DNA of 64,000 bases from Dastarcus helophoroides (Eukaryota > Arthropoda > Insecta > Coleoptera > Bothrideridae), in the NCBI GenBank assembly GCA_028583605.1, contig CM053337.1, forward strand, positions 12,054,634-12,118,633, written 5' to 3'. Below the pieces are notes generated by a model that ran no database searches, had not been told where the DNA came from, and saw only the letters and a list, made by a program, of their open reading frames with translations. Of this stretch, positions 22,704 to 34,137 are shown piece by piece (position 1 is the stretch's first letter; the number at the start of each line of letters is the position of its first letter). The translations under genes were made by a program, and so were the position numbers.

Positions 22704-24106
22704 ACATAACATCTCTACTTATTAACACTGGAACGCCACGCTCCCTTTTGCCTTTTATTTCAATCCTTTTAAAGTTTTTCATTAACATTTTCTCAGTTTC
22801 AGAAATGGCCTCAGAACATTCCTCATATTTTTGGGTATTTTCATTAGATAATGCTGATTTATAGGTTGATAGATAGAGTCTTTGCAGTTCACCAGGATGT
22901 CTTCTATTTAGTTGCAGTAGATGACAATAAATAGTTTCTGTTAATGTTAGATATGCTTTTTGGTCCGAATTATTTATCTTAAATTTAGATAATGCCGTTT
23001 CTGCTTTTTTAATAAGAAAATCTTTTAACAATTTCAAATCATTAGCGAGAGGCACTGAAGTAACTTTGTTCCATTTTACAAGGTTCAAATCATTTGCAGC
23101 CTGAATAGAAACATCAAATTTCCAACTTCCCTCAATTAATTGAATTAGCGTTTGTAAATTCTCCTCCTTATCTGCAGTATATACAGATGTAGGAATATCT
23201 TGAGACTTTTTAAGAGCATAAACCAGTGCTATATCAACACACTGTTGTATACTTATACCCATCTGCAATTCTAATGTTGGAGATTGATACGACTTAGTTT
23301 CAGGATCAAATTTGGATATAATCTTAGTTGCAGAAACCAAAACATTATAGAACTCAGCTTTAAGAGCCTCGAACAGATCTTTAATAAACGGTTTGATTTG
23401 TTTTACTTCAATAAAAAGTCTGGCTAACTCTCTCATTTTTCTTGAAGTAACTAAAATGAAATATTTTTCTCCATGAACTTTCAAGTACCTTGCACCAAAT
23501 GCACATATAAGTGGATTTTTTTTGCCACGAGGGATATTTGATCTGCCCTCATTCGCGGAAAAACATCATTTCTTAACTGAGGGTCTACTTTCAAATTTCG
23601 CATTAAAAAGTTTTGAGCATCACCTTTACAATTTTTCAGAGGTGCTCCTTTATTTGGATTAGCATCACATTGCTTACGATGTCTCCACAAATGTTTTGAA
23701 GAATAGTAACCCAAACAATGTATACGTGGTAAATATTTAGTTTCTTCTGTAACTTTTCGCACTGGTTTAATCACTGCAGCGCTGTTTAAATAATTGCCCT
23801 TTTTTTCGTAAAAAAAGCAAATCCTTTCTTTTCTTGCTTAAAGGAGGTAAGGCCATAAGCTTTTGTACTTCTACCTCTGACCGATGATTCCTAACGATGT
23901 GTCTCGAGAAATGAAGCACTTCAGCAACAGAAAACCAATACTTGAAGCTTGCCTCCCTTTTTCTTCTCAGTATTTTTTAAAGATGAAGTTTCCCTTGCTG
24001 CATCCTCGGAGTCATCATTTTCAACATCAGCTGTTTCTATAGTGAAACTTTCTCCCTCAGAGTCATCACTTTCAATATCAGCTACTTCCATAGTAGAACA
24101 TTCTTC
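22704..24106 (-). pseudogene. Zinc-finger / tyrosine-recombinase-like gene, frameshifted and 3'-truncated
   Basis: A likely exon starts at 24106 after a TTTTCAG acceptor, with an acidic Asp/Glu/Ser-rich stretch. A frameshift near 23960 leads to a Lys-rich part. Segment 23774-23481 has a Cys/His module (C-L-G-Y-Y-S-S-K-H-L-W-R-H-R-K-Q-C) and the conserved N-F-L-M-R-N. After another frameshift near 23483, segment 23484-22704 has Q-L-N-R-R-H-P-G-E and G-K-R-x-R-G-V-P-V-L. The N-R-R-x-P-G-E and V-P-V-L pair is typical of a large animal family I believe to be related to tyrosine recombinases (Crypton-like); the catalytic region would lie further downstream but is replaced by the ATPase-like fragment. 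Earlier exons are not visible. Function is uncertain. Confidence 0.5.
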
Positions 24107-24141
24107 CTGAAAATTATAATTATATGTTCATCGTGTTCAAT

Positions 24142-24400
24142 TTACCTACCGTGTTCAAACTGCCTACCATCTTCTGGAATGCAGATATGACATCGCCTAT
24201 TTACAGTAGAACAGGTTTTGTCAAAGGATTCTGGATGCGTGAGGAGAGCGTCAAATTCCTCTTGAATTCTCGTTTTGAAATGTTTAATATCACGTAATGT
24301 GGTAGCAAACATTTTATTATTGAGTACTCCCCACATAAAAAAAATATACGGTGTAGGGTAAATGTGGGTTAGACGCCGCAAGGGTATAGATGCCTCAGTA
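24142..24400 (-). pseudogene. Mariner-family transposase C-terminal scrap
   Basis: The minus-strand frame reads T-P-Y-I-F-F-M-W-G-V-L-N-N-K, a degraded form of the P-D-L-x-P-x-D-F-F-L-W-G segment around the last catalytic acid of mariner-type DD-D/E transposases. R-I-Q-E-E-F, C-S-T-V-x-R-R-C and a terminal G-R-Q-F-E-H follow, as at the end of such proteins. The catalytic aspartate position is Tyr here. Upstream of about 24400 the match stops. Confidence 0.55.
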
Positions 24401-24828
24401 AACATGCAGAACTTGCAAGAGTAGTACACTCTCGGTGTTTTGTTTAAATGTAAGCTGACCACCCCCCGACCTTCAGTCGACGCCGTGCATTTCGAGTTAG
24501 TAGGTGTGTCATTAGTTCTGCAGTGACAAACGTATTACGCGGTGACGTAGTGGTGAATTTGGGATGGGGATCATTTTCGTGGGCCCAGAACTTTTGATAT
24601 TTTAAGCTAAGTGGCTATATTTATGTATTTATAAGCAAAGTGTATCAAATTTAAATATTTATGTGATATTTGAGTATCTTTAATCACGATTCTTTTATTA
24701 AATAGAAGGGCTTCCGTCCTCCATAAAAAAGATAGGTGCTTCAGATTTAGTGAGTATATATGCCTTTAGAGGCATCTATCCCACATTGCATGAATCAACA
24801 TAATTATTCATTTTCTTGTTTTTTAGAT

Positions 24829-26526
24829 ATGTCATGCAAGTACGTGCGTAAAGTTGGATCACTGCCACGAGGCTTGAGGACCGAAGACGCTCTAAAAAGT
24901 GCATTTGTAGAGTTAAGTGAAAACAGACACTCTATAAATGAAATATCTCGTCGTTATGCAATTCCACCAAGAACCCTAAAGAGATGATTTAAGAAACAAG
25001 ATTTTCAAAAACTGACTTTAGGTGCGTATGTTAGATTTAAGTGAAATCAAAAATGTACCCATTTTATTTATTAGATTTTAATTTCATTTTTCGTTTCAGG
25101 GAAACACCCGGTTTTGGGCTTCGACAACGAGAAACGTCTCGTTGTACGCGTACAGAAATTAGAACCAGCTAGGTTTCCTGTGACAAGAGATATGATAAGA
25201 AGTCTAGCATATGAATTTGCTGAGAAACTTGGCGTTAAACACAACTTTAGCACAGAAACTCGCAAAGCTGGACCTCATTGGCTACAGTCTTTTTTGGAAC
25301 GCCATTCAGAACTCAGCGTACGACAAGCCGAAGGCTTATCTCTTGCCCGGGCTCAAGGACTCAATCGTGAGGAAGTCAACAAAATGTTTCAGCTCTTACT
25401 TCATGTTCTGGTCGATAATGATTTACTAGACAAGCCTGACCGCATTTATAATATCGACGAGACAGGTGCACAACTAAATAATAAACCAGGAAAAGTTATT
25501 GCTACGAAGGGTGTGAAATCCCTGCACTCTATTACGTCCGGGTAAAGAGGGGAAACTATTTCAATTATAACCTGCTGCAATGCCGCTGAAAATTTTCTCC
25601 CGCCAGTTGTCATTATTAAAGGAGCAAATAAAAAACCAGAATTTGAAAAATGTCTTCCTCCAGGTTCAAATGTTTACATGAGTAGAAAAGCAGCGTACGT
25701 TAATGCAGAATTATTCCAGAAGTAGATTGTACATCATTTTGTTCCTCGAAAGCCTCAAGGTAAAGTTATATTGCTTCTAGACGGACATGCTTCCCACACT
25801 AATTCAACTGAAATGTTGGAAACTGCATAAAAAAACGGGATCCACCTCTTTTGCTTACCAAGTCAAAGTACACAAGCTTTGCAACCCTTGGACCGCACTT
25901 TTTTCAAGACTTTTAAAACTTTTTATGCAGCTGAGACTAGAAACTGGATGCTTGCAAACAAAGAAAAAAAAATCAATCGTTCTGTATCTGGCAGACTAAT
26001 TGGTAATGCATGGATCCGAGCGGCTACACTTTCTAATGCTGTCTCACGATTTAGAGCTTGCGGTATTTACCCATATAATCCGGCTATCATTCCAAACAGT
26101 TTCTTTGCAATCTCTGATTTGTCTTTAAGCTGCCAGGTCCGTAACGAAGAGGAAAACGATTTGACCGATAAACGTGATGAGTTACCTGGTCCATCGTGCA
26201 GCAATCAGGTGTTGCCAAATTTAGACGACGACGAAGTTCGTGTTAGTATAACTCTTGCTCAAGCTCGACGTTCTTCAACACCAATTCATGAAACTTTAGG
26301 TAGTCCTAACACAAACCGCTATCGTTCCCTTTCTTCATCTTTGCTGAATTGTCCATCTTCACTCTCACAATCTTATGCAAAAAAGGAAACGCCAAGCAAG
26401 ATTTTACAAGAATATTCTCCAGTACCAAAGATTCCAATAGGGTTATACAAGAGAGGAAAACAATCAGCTGCTATATTAACTTCCAACGAAAACATCGCTA
26501 ATAAGAAAACTGATAATGCAATATGA
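24829..26526 (+). pseudogene. Pogo/jerky-type DDE transposase with one intron, several nonsense codons
   Basis: The ATG at 24829 (after a TTTTTTAG acceptor-like tract) opens a CENP-B/psq helix-turn-helix (I-N-E-I-S-R-R-Y-A-I-P), broken by a TGA at 24985. A GT-AG intron at 25022-25099 (78 bp) keeps the frame. Next come the second DNA-binding domain (W-L-Q-S-F-L-E-R-H), then DDE_1 motifs Y-N-I-D-E-T-G, L-L-D-G-H-A-S-H and P-L-D-R-T-F-F. Further in-frame stops fall at 25543 (TAA), about 25723 (TAG) and 25828 (TAA). The last open stretch (25879-26526) ends in a Ser-rich tail. No frameshift was needed, so decay is by point mutation only. No clear terminal repeats were found; it may be a decayed transposon or a decayed domesticated gene. 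Confidence 0.75.
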
Positions 26527-26608
26527 CTTGCACCTTAACTATCGCGTCTTTTTCAATATTTCTAGAAATACTTAACAAAACACGTGTTTGGCTTATCAGC
26601 AAGGCATG

Positions 26609-26616
26609 TATATAAG
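26609..26616 (+). promoter_or_regulatory. TATA box of OB-like copy 2
   Basis: TATATAAG, about 75 bases before the ATG at 26687, the same kind of spacing as at the zinc-ribbon genes. Confidence 0.4.
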
Positions 26617-26686
26617 GAATCGAGATTTTGGTCAATTATTCAGTGGTTTTAAGTAGTAATGCGTATAAGTACAAGGTGACAAAAAA

Positions 26687-27097
26687 ATGGCATCCGGAAA
26701 GAAGGCTATTTATTTATTTAATCAACTCAGCGGCGGAGCCGTATGGCTCAATCTATCAACGATGGAAGTAAACCGCAAGTATCAAATAACAGAGGTTAAA
26801 CGGGTGGAGAGAAACTTTGGGGAGATGATACAGCTAAGACTTGATAATTTATGGGACCTGTATCTTTCCTAAAGATTTAATGGGATACCAGAGGAAAATT
26901 TTCCAGAATTGGTAAACTCGTTTTTAATCAATGACGGGAAGGAGGGCAAGAGGTACAAGCTAGAAATTATTCCGTGTACTTTCACAGAGGAAGGCGATGA
27001 AGAAGAACAAGGCAGAGAACCACAACCAATGAATGCTACCTTTTTTGACAGTTCTGCAAACCTAAATGATATGAAATTTTACAATGTACAAAATTAA
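26687..27097 (+). pseudogene. Small OB-fold-like protein, copy 2 (one nonsense codon)
   Basis: One frame of 137 codons with an in-frame TAA at 26870-26872, immediately after L-Y-L-S. Copy 1 at 28-444 reads L-Y-L-P-E-R there, so the lesion is in the conserved core. The protein starts M-A-S-G-K-K, has Y-Q-I-T-E-V and Q-L-R-L-D-N strands, then F-L-I-N-D-G-K-E-G-K and an acidic tail. An AATAAA lies at 27124-27129. It converges on the zinc-ribbon gene at 27593-27243. An ssDNA-binding OB fold is plausible from the strand pattern but unproven. Confidence 0.6.
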
Positions 27098-27242
27098 ATT
27101 GTAGGATGTAAGAAATTTAATTTAATAAAATTACTTTATAGTTTTTTTTTTTGATTGGTTTGTTGCTGGTGATGGTGACAAGGAAAACAAAATAAATGCG
27201 TACTTGTCTCATATATTTATTATTAAGTTTTAAAGAAAAAAA

Positions 27243-27593
27243 TTACAAAAATTTATGTTTCAATGATACATTAGACATATCCATTTCAGCGATGGAAAAA
27301 CAGGGTTTTTCACATTTAATGCGAGGGTGTCCGTACCATCTGAAGAGATCCGCCGATCTGTTCTTATCGCAGATGATGTTTAAAACAAATTTGCTTTCCT
27401 CCTTCACGTTTTCAACTGTCTCTGCTTTTTCTTCTTCTTCTTCTTTCGATCAACATGATTTGCAGAAGAGAGAGTGGTAAATAGGATTTGGCAACGGTTC
27501 CCCCGTTACAACATCTACATTCCACAACTGGTCATTATAATGGACTTGAGTAAATACGACCATTGCTTCACACTTGAATCGGAAAAACACCAT
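27243..27593 (-). pseudogene. Cys-rich zinc-ribbon-like protein, divergent copy (one TGA)
   Basis: The ATG at 27593 opens M-V-F-F-R-F-K-C-E-A, the equivalent of M-F-Y-x-x-K-C-x-G in the copies at 33823, 43400 and 46021. H-Y-N-D-Q-L and T-G-E then match N-N-Q-L-G-H and T-G-E-W. The C-K-S-C pair is followed at once by an in-frame TGA (27452-27450). The frame continues acidic and ends with I-K-C-E-K-P-C-F, close to the C-E-K-A-F-F of the others. This is the most diverged of the four copies. A Tc1 element sits 62 bp upstream of its ATG, cutting it from its original upstream DNA. Confidence 0.6.
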
Positions 27594-27655
27594 CTTGTGG
27601 GAAGTAGCCAAAAGTTAGTAAGCAATTAAATGGTATATAATTTTGTAGACAATTA

Positions 27656-29312
27656 CGAGCCCAGGCTCATAATAGTTCGGCCGGTAATAATTTGTAACTA
27701 TATTTTTGAAGATAATATTAAACTTAAAACAAAGGTGCAAGATTTAATCAAAACTATTACAACTATATTCAAATTTATACTTTTAAGTAGCTGTAGCTGA
27801 AACTGAAAATTATAATTAAATTACGTAAAGAAACAAATCAGTATAACAAAAAATGTATTTCACGTGGTGGGTCATAATAGTTCGGCCAAAACCTAATATT
27901 GCGTTACGTCGCCTTTATTAGCAATAACCGCTTTAATTCTACTGGGCATTGTATCCACAAGTCGTGCACACTCTTCTGGTGGAATATTATTCCATACATT
28001 TTGCAAAGTAGCTTTTAATTCGGGTACTGTCCGCGCTGGATTTTTCCGAAGTTGCTTCTTCATATTGTGCCAAAGTGTCTCGATTGGAGACAAATCTGGA
28101 CTAGAAGACGTCCATTTTAGAACAGGAATGTTATGCTCTTGAAACCACGTCTCCACAGTTTTCGCAGTATGGCAAGGTGCACCATCCTGTTGGAACATAA
28201 AGTCACCGTCATCGGCTGCATATTGTGCGATAGACGGTAAAAAACTTGCTTCCAATATCTCCTTATATTTTTGGGCGTTAACAATTCCATCGATGAAGTG
28301 TAATTTGCCCACTCCTTTTGCAGACATGCAACCCCATACCATAACTGATGCTGGGAACTTTACTTTTTTTACTAGACAGTCATTATGGAATGCTTCGTTG
28401 GATGTTCGTAACACCCTTTTACGGGAGTCGCCCACACAAATATCAAATTTGGACTCATCACTCCAAATTATATTGTACCACTGTCGTTGAGTCCAGTTCT
28501 GATGTTCCCGAGCCCACTTTAGTCTATTGCGTTTTTGTAAAGTTGTCAATAGTGGCTTTTCTTTTGCCTGTTAAAAAAAATTGGATGCCAACAGTTTCTA
28601 CCAAAAAAAAAACGAATAAATTTTACCTTATAAAATTTATATCTTATTTTTCTAATGGTCCTTTTTGTTGTAGACAACGAAAAATCCTTGGCTGTACTTT
28701 CTCTCCATAAAACAGTAATCTCTTTAGTGTTAGATCTCCGATTTGTTTTCACAATTCTCCGTAAAGCTCTTTTATTTGCTTCTGTAATTGTAGATGGCCG
28801 GCCGGTTTTAATTTTTTGATCAACTCCATTAGTAGTTTTATATAAATTGATAATGTCTTGAACGGTAGAACGCGGCACAGAATGAGAAACTGAAATTTGA
28901 CGTGCCGAAATACCCTTCTTATGGGCATTAATGATGGACAAACGAAAATCTTTACTTAAAGGCTTACCGCGAGGCATTATGCTTTAAAAATGATTTAGAA
29001 CTAATACTGACAGCTGTCTTGTTGATATATTTCATAATTGCTTTGTTTTAACTAGTCAGCTCGATTTCATCGCAACTACGATAAGCGGCCGAACTATTAT
29101 GATCCACCACGTGAAATACATTTTTTGTTATACTGATTTGTTTCTTTACGTAATTTAATTATAATTTTCAGTTTCAGCTACTTAAAAGTATAAATTTGAA
29201 TATAGTTGTAATAGTTTTGATTAAATTTTGCACCTTTGTTTTAAGTTTAATATTATCTTGAAAAATATAGTTACAAATTATTACCGGCCGAACTATTATG
29301 AGCCTGGGCTCG
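27656..29312 (-). mobile_element. Apparently intact Tc1-type transposon with IR/DR ends
   Basis: 1657 bp bounded by TA at 27654-27655 and 29313-29314. Terminal inverted repeats are long (27656-27887 and 29312-29087) and nearly identical. Each contains two copies of CATAATAGTTCGGCC: outer at 27668-27682 and 29300-29286, inner at 27873-27887 and 29101-29087. This is the IR/DR arrangement of some Tc1 elements, in which the transposase binds two sites per end. The transposase gene lies inside on the minus strand and is open if one short intron is removed. High arm identity and an intact gene imply a recent insertion. Confidence 0.9.
27893..28977 (-). CDS. Tc1 transposase (DD34E), one 59-bp intron
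   Basis: Exon 1 is 28977-28627 (117 codons): M-P-R-G-K-P start, paired-like helix-turn-helix DNA-binding region (I-S-A-R-Q-I-S ... V-P-R-S-T-V) and the G-R-P-S AT-hook-like linker. Intron 28626-28568 has GTAAAA at its start and TTTTTTTTAACAG at its end. Exon 2 is 28567-27893 with the catalytic acids in W-S-D-E-S-K-F, Q-Q-D-G-A-P-C-H and P-I-E-T-L-W; 34 residues separate the second Asp and the Glu, diagnostic of Tc1. The spliced product is 341 residues, the normal length. No stop or frameshift remains, so it may be functional. The alternative is an unspliced element inactivated by a 59-bp insertion, but the exact phase and splice signals argue for an intron. Confidence 0.85.
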
Positions 29313-31329
29313 TATACAGGGTGTTTCAGTCATAATGGCATTAATTTTAACAGAAGGTAGAGAAAAATGAGTATGATACGAATCCGTTATTAAAAATATA
29401 TGTTTATAATACATTTTCTTCCGAAAATAAATCATTTCAAATCATAATTAAAACCCCTTTTTGGGCTGCCACTGATACCATGCGGCTTCGTATGACATAT
29501 CCAAATTAAACTCTATGTCAGCTTGGATGCGACGTTGCTAAGATTGAAATATTTTTGTTAGACTGTCAAACATGATAAATAGAGGTAAAATCATTAATCT
29601 ACGGATCCACATTAATTATAATATTAAATTTTATTATACGATGTAATATGAACAAAATCCAGGTGATGGCTACAGAATTAACTATTGAGTGTTTAAGTGT
29701 GCTTTGATTGTCTGTTTCTTTGTTAGAAAAGGTTATAGCCAACAAAAGCAAGGGCAAGTAACGAAAAAGAAAAGGGCACGCAACTTCTTATTACATATTG
29801 TTATCTATGAAGTAAATAGTAGTTCTATGGTCATCTGTCATTGTCAGTTGTCAACAGTGTCAATTTTTGTGGTTTTGTTTATCATGCTCTGCTTTTGATT
29901 ATGGAGGTTTCATAGCTGCTTTTGCAACGAATACCGTGGTGAAATAGTTCTGCGGTGTTTGTTCTTTCTTTACAATGTTTTTCATTTTGGAAGAAAAAAT
30001 GTTTGTAGCAGTGGTTATTATGGAATGACCTCGAACTGATTAAAAAGTGAACGGTGATGAAGAGTGTGTTTATTTCATGTGGAATTGCATGGAAGACTTG
30101 GGACTAAATCCCATAATTTGTTTGTGGATTTCATGCACTTTTTGAAAACTATGGATGGTTACAAATTTATTTAGTGAAGCAGATTGTGCCGCAAAAAGTT
30201 GGCAGAAGAAACTACTGCAAAGGCTCGCTTGAGCATGGAATACTTGCAGAGTGATTTTTTTAATGTTGTTGGAGATTTCATGCACTTTAGGAAAACTGAG
30301 ATTGTGCTGGAGAAATCAGGCAGTGAGGCACAAGGGAAATGCTCAAACAATGCTGTTGTAGAGGCTGAAGCAATAACGGAAAATTCACCAAGATCTCTCA
30401 TGTGATAAGTTCAGCAGCAACTTAGCTTTTTAGTTGCATCTTCTTGTACATCCCTGAACACAAATAAAAAGTCATATTCTCCAATGAACACTGGTTTAAA
30501 TCAGCAGAATACACATTTCGTAAAACGAGAGAGTTAAAAGTATTATATTTACAAAAAATAGAACAGATATACATCGAAGCCTCATAGGAGTAATCATTTT
30601 TCAAGGTAACACGTAACCCATAAAACCAAAACAATTTTTAATACATTTTCCAACTAGGTATTGTAAATCTGCAAAGATGTCACACTGAAATTCTTCAATA
30701 ATTTACTAAGTTCAGAATAATGAAATTAGAGAAGGATATTTTCAACAAGATGTGCAATTTTACACTACAGACCAGAAACAATGAAGTTTTTAAGGAACTG
30801 TTTTGTTCACTGACTAACAGAGCTGCAGCGAGGTGGGTGCAACAGGTGCAAATGCACAGGGCACAAGACAAGAATAGGGTCCAAAAATGTTGATGATGAT
30901 GACCTTTCTTTAATTGTCGAAATATGTTCAGGTGATACATACTAAATTTTTTTCTGAGGCCTAAATTTAATATTTTTCACAGGGCAGACTAATAAGTGGA
31001 AATACTGAAATTGCTGCCTACACCTAACAATTAACTTTACAACATTTACAAAAAAGCATTAAAGAAGGATTTATGGAAATTAGCAACAATCAAAACAGAC
31101 TGAACAAGTGTCAACATTTGTGAAGCATTTTTTATGTTTATAAATGTTTACCTTTTCCTCTCGTTCATTTTTTATGTTACATTTTACTGTATGAGTTAAT
31201 GTAACCAACATGTAAAAAGCTCCTTTAAAATAAAATAGAAAACAGATGAAGTTCTTTCTCTTGTCCTTTATCGTTTTTATTTTATTATTTTAATGCTAAG
31301 ATAAAGCTTCCAATTAAAAAAAAACGTGG
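29313..31329. other. Non-coding interval
   Basis: The first bases right of the Tc1 element read ACAGGGTGTTTCAGTCATAA, typical of an old transposon end. A plus-strand frame at 30184-30405 (73 codons) shows no family features. The phrase ATTTCATGCACTTT occurs twice (30128, 30278), so that frame may sit in a small duplicated, transcribed non-coding unit. Nothing else supportable. Confidence 0.4.
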
Positions 31330-32690
31330 AATTTATAAAACATACATTATGAGAATTTTAAAAAGTGAAAAATTTGAAAAAAAATGGTTGAAATTATGGA
31401 AAAACCGAAAATGTCTAATTTTTAAAAAGCATGAAACATTTTTAGAAAATGCAAAAATTTTATGAGGTGGTAAAATTTTATAAAAAATATGAAAAAGTTT
31501 AAATTTGTAACAAAAATTGGAAATGTCAAAACTAAAAAGGGTGTAAATTAAAAAATAATATTGAAATTTTAAGAACACATAACTTAAAAAATTCGGGATT
31601 TTTAAAAAGTTGAAAATTTGCAAAATCTTCGGTAATTAAAAAAACAAACATTTCAAGAAATATCTAGATTTGAAAACTAATCCAAATTTTCAAACAAGTA
31701 AGCCTAAAGTACCGCTAATATAAAAACAAATTAAAAAAGTCAACATTTTAAAAAATATCCAAATATATGTGTAAAAAATTATAATTCAAAAAATTAATTT
31801 TTAAAAAATTTTAAATAATCAAAATATTTGAAGTTCTACTAGTTTTCGCAAAATATTTAACATTTCCAAAAAAACATCGAAATGTTCAAAAGAAAAATCC
31901 AAATCTTTGAAGTCGTACTAATTTTCGAAATAAATACTGAAATTTTTCGAAATTTTGAAGGATGGTACATTTTTCAAAATAGAAATTTTTCAAAAAACCT
32001 AAATTTTGACCAAAGTCAAAATTTTAATTAGAAAAATTCGAAATTTTGAAGTAAATTGGAATCTTGAGCAAAATTTTAAAAAACCCGTTTGTTTAGAAAA
32101 AGACAAATTTAAAAAAAATAAATAAATTTTGAAAAAAAATCCCAACATTTTGGAAATTAAAATATTAAAATTTTGCCAAAAATACCAATTTTTAAAAATA
32201 GTTGGACTTTAAAAAATGTGAAAATTAAAAAGTGTAGGCAAAATGTTTAAAAAATATCAAAATTTCCAGAAAATAAAAAAAAATTCAACTCAGTCAAAAG
32301 TCAAAATTTCGAAATTATCAAACAAGTCGATCTAAAATTTTTGAAAACATTTAAATTCTGGAAAGTGGAAAATTTCAGGGAAGGTTCAAATTTTAAAAGG
32401 CTCTCTAAATTTCGAAATATAATCTAGATTTGGAAAAAATGGCAACCTTTTCACAATTTCAAAAAAATTAAAAAAATGAAAATTTTAAAAAAGTAGACGT
32501 TTCGAAGAATATTCAAGACTTTGAAAACAAGTATAAATGAGAGGCGATTGATTTGTTTGATCTGTCAAATTGTTCGATTTTTTTAGGAATTTTACATCTA
32601 AATATGGGAAAAATTCAAATATCTAGAAACGGTTGAAATGCAAAGTTTAAAATTTGGGAAAAAAATTATAGCTTTTCAAAAATCAATCCT
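31330..32690. repeat. Long AT-rich low-complexity tract
   Basis: About 1.35 kb made of endlessly varied AAAATTT, TTTGAAAA and TTTAAAAA strings with almost no GC. No clean period can be read by eye, so it is cryptic simplicity and not a true satellite. The minus-strand Phe-rich frame at 31333-31623 is a by-product. Confidence 0.7.
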
Positions 32691-33375
32691 ATTCTCGCTT
32701 AGCCTCTTAGGGTAATTATACCAACTTTAACTATCGAGTTCGCCGACCTAAAATTGTGAAATTTTATTTCACCAGTTTTATCGATTGTAAATTTCGTCAT
32801 TGTTCGTAGAAGGATAGAATTAAGGAAACGTGAAACATCTTTTATTTATTTACGTTAATTGTGATATCAATAATTAATATTTATTAATTACAGTACATTT
32901 ATACTTGCGTTTTGTTGGGAAAATCTCAGTTGAAATATTGTTATTCCTCGTCCTAATGGTGTACCTGTATTGTCCCAATTTTCCAACGAATTGTCGCGTC
33001 GTGTCATCTCCACAGTCGATTCCCGCTAAAATTGCGCCCATTAAGTTGCACGCTCGTTAAGGGTGTCAGGATAATAAATTAATCGCTTCTTAAAATTAAA
33101 AAATTTAATGGAATTCAATGTAAAAATAAAAGTCAATATTCTCGTATTCTGCATATAACATTGCTATACGATCGTTGCGCGGATATTCCCCCACTCAAAT
33201 TTTCGGACAACGAATTGGACTTCCGAGTTTGAGCGCCACTTTTGAATAACTCACTCAATCGCGCAATGTCGACATTTTAAAATATGGTCCTAACCTAAAA
33301 ATTTGAAACTTTGGAAAATGCTGAAACTTCGGAAAAAATGAAATTTCAAAAAATGTTTAGAGGTAGGTAATTTAT
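32691..33375. other. Non-coding interval
   Basis: Nothing coding seen. Composition rises from the AT-rich tract towards normal. The sequence ends at the repeat module at 33376. Confidence 0.4.
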
Positions 33376-33640
33376 GCCGGTTCTAATCCCACCTTAGGTG
33401 GTATTCATGTTTTAACCCGGAGCCAACCCAGCACCTCGGCCTTATCAGTTCCACCTCGGGTGGTATTTGGGGGCCTTTTTAAATGTATTTCAAATGTAAA
33501 ATAGGCAAAAAATCCACATCAACTGTCATTTTGGGTGAAAGCGGCTTCTACTGTACCTTCAAAATGTGGTACCCGATTCTAATCCGGAGAAAAAGGTGGT
33601 GACCGCTTCTGATCAGGTGGCACCTGTTGGATTAATTTCT
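33376..33640 (+). repeat. Upstream repeat module of lineage I element, copy at PolB-5
   Basis: Contains CCACCT-x-GGTGGTATT units, GTAAAATAGGC-AAAAATCC and AAAAAGGTGGTGACCGCTTCTGATC. Homologous modules precede the zinc-ribbon genes of PolB-6 (44010-43735, minus strand) and PolB-8 (45468-45715). It begins about 450 bp before the zinc-ribbon ATG. It may be the terminal or subterminal sequence of the element. Confidence 0.6.
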
Positions 33641-33739
33641 AGACTAGGACAATCGAATCACATGACATTCTAGAATATTCTAGTACTTTTTTAATAATTT
33701 CTGTGAAAAACAGAACGAAAAAATATTTGATAAAACGGG

Positions 33740-33747
33740 TATAAATG
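33740..33747 (+). promoter_or_regulatory. TATA box of zinc-ribbon gene at 33823
   Basis: TATAAATG about 80 bases before the ATG. The corresponding gene at PolB-6 has TATAAAAG at 43487-43480, 80 bases before its ATG. Confidence 0.45.
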
Positions 33748-33822
33748 CTTTGAAAATTTGGTAGTTATTTAGTATACTTATTCGGCAGTGTCTTTTCAAA
33801 ACAATCTAATTAACAAGTAAAA

Positions 33823-34137
33823 ATGTTTTACCGCTTCAAGTGTCAAGGTGTCGTTTTATTACAAGAGGTTAAATAGAATAATCAACTTGGGCACATTGAT
33901 ATTTTTACTGGAGAATGGCAAAGATTTTTTAGAAGAAGTCTTATCTGCAATTCCTGTTGCACAGAAGAGGAAAACGTGGAAGAATTGAAATTCAACGGTA
34001 ACACTGTGTGTGAAAAAGATTAATTTTGTAAACTCATCAAGTTATATGGTGAAGAATGTTATCGCTGCGAAAAGGCCTTCTTTACAATAAAGGAAATAGA
34101 CTTGCTTTTAGTACCTGTGTCTGACGTTTTTGTTTAA
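33823..34137 (+). pseudogene. Zinc-ribbon-like protein of element with PolB-5, two nonsense codons
   Basis: A frame of 104 codons starting M-F-Y-R-F-K-C, with in-frame TAG at 33874-33876 and TAA at 34021-34023; no frameshift. Conserved features match the intact copy at 46021: N-N-Q-L-G-H-I, T-G-E-W, a Cys pair I-C-N-S-C-C and a second pair C-Y-R-C-E-K-A-F-F. Four Cys in two C-x-x-C pairs suggest one structural zinc. It lies 495 bp upstream of PolB-5, same strand, with its own TATA box. Confidence 0.7.

Noticed and set aside
27450..27452. Selenocysteine TGA after C-K-S-C in the zinc-ribbon copy
   Set aside because: The three other copies have no TGA there and no SECIS-like hairpin was evident; nonsense mutation is simpler.
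29689..29898. Plus-strand ORF of 69 codons
   Set aside because: Hydrophobic, no paralogue, no splice or promoter support; likely chance.
30184..30405. Plus-strand ORF of 73 codons as a gene
   Set aside because: No family features and it lies in a locally duplicated stretch; kept only as a remark in the non-coding interval.
31333..31623. Phe-rich minus-strand ORF
   Set aside because: By-product of the AAAATTT low-complexity tract.
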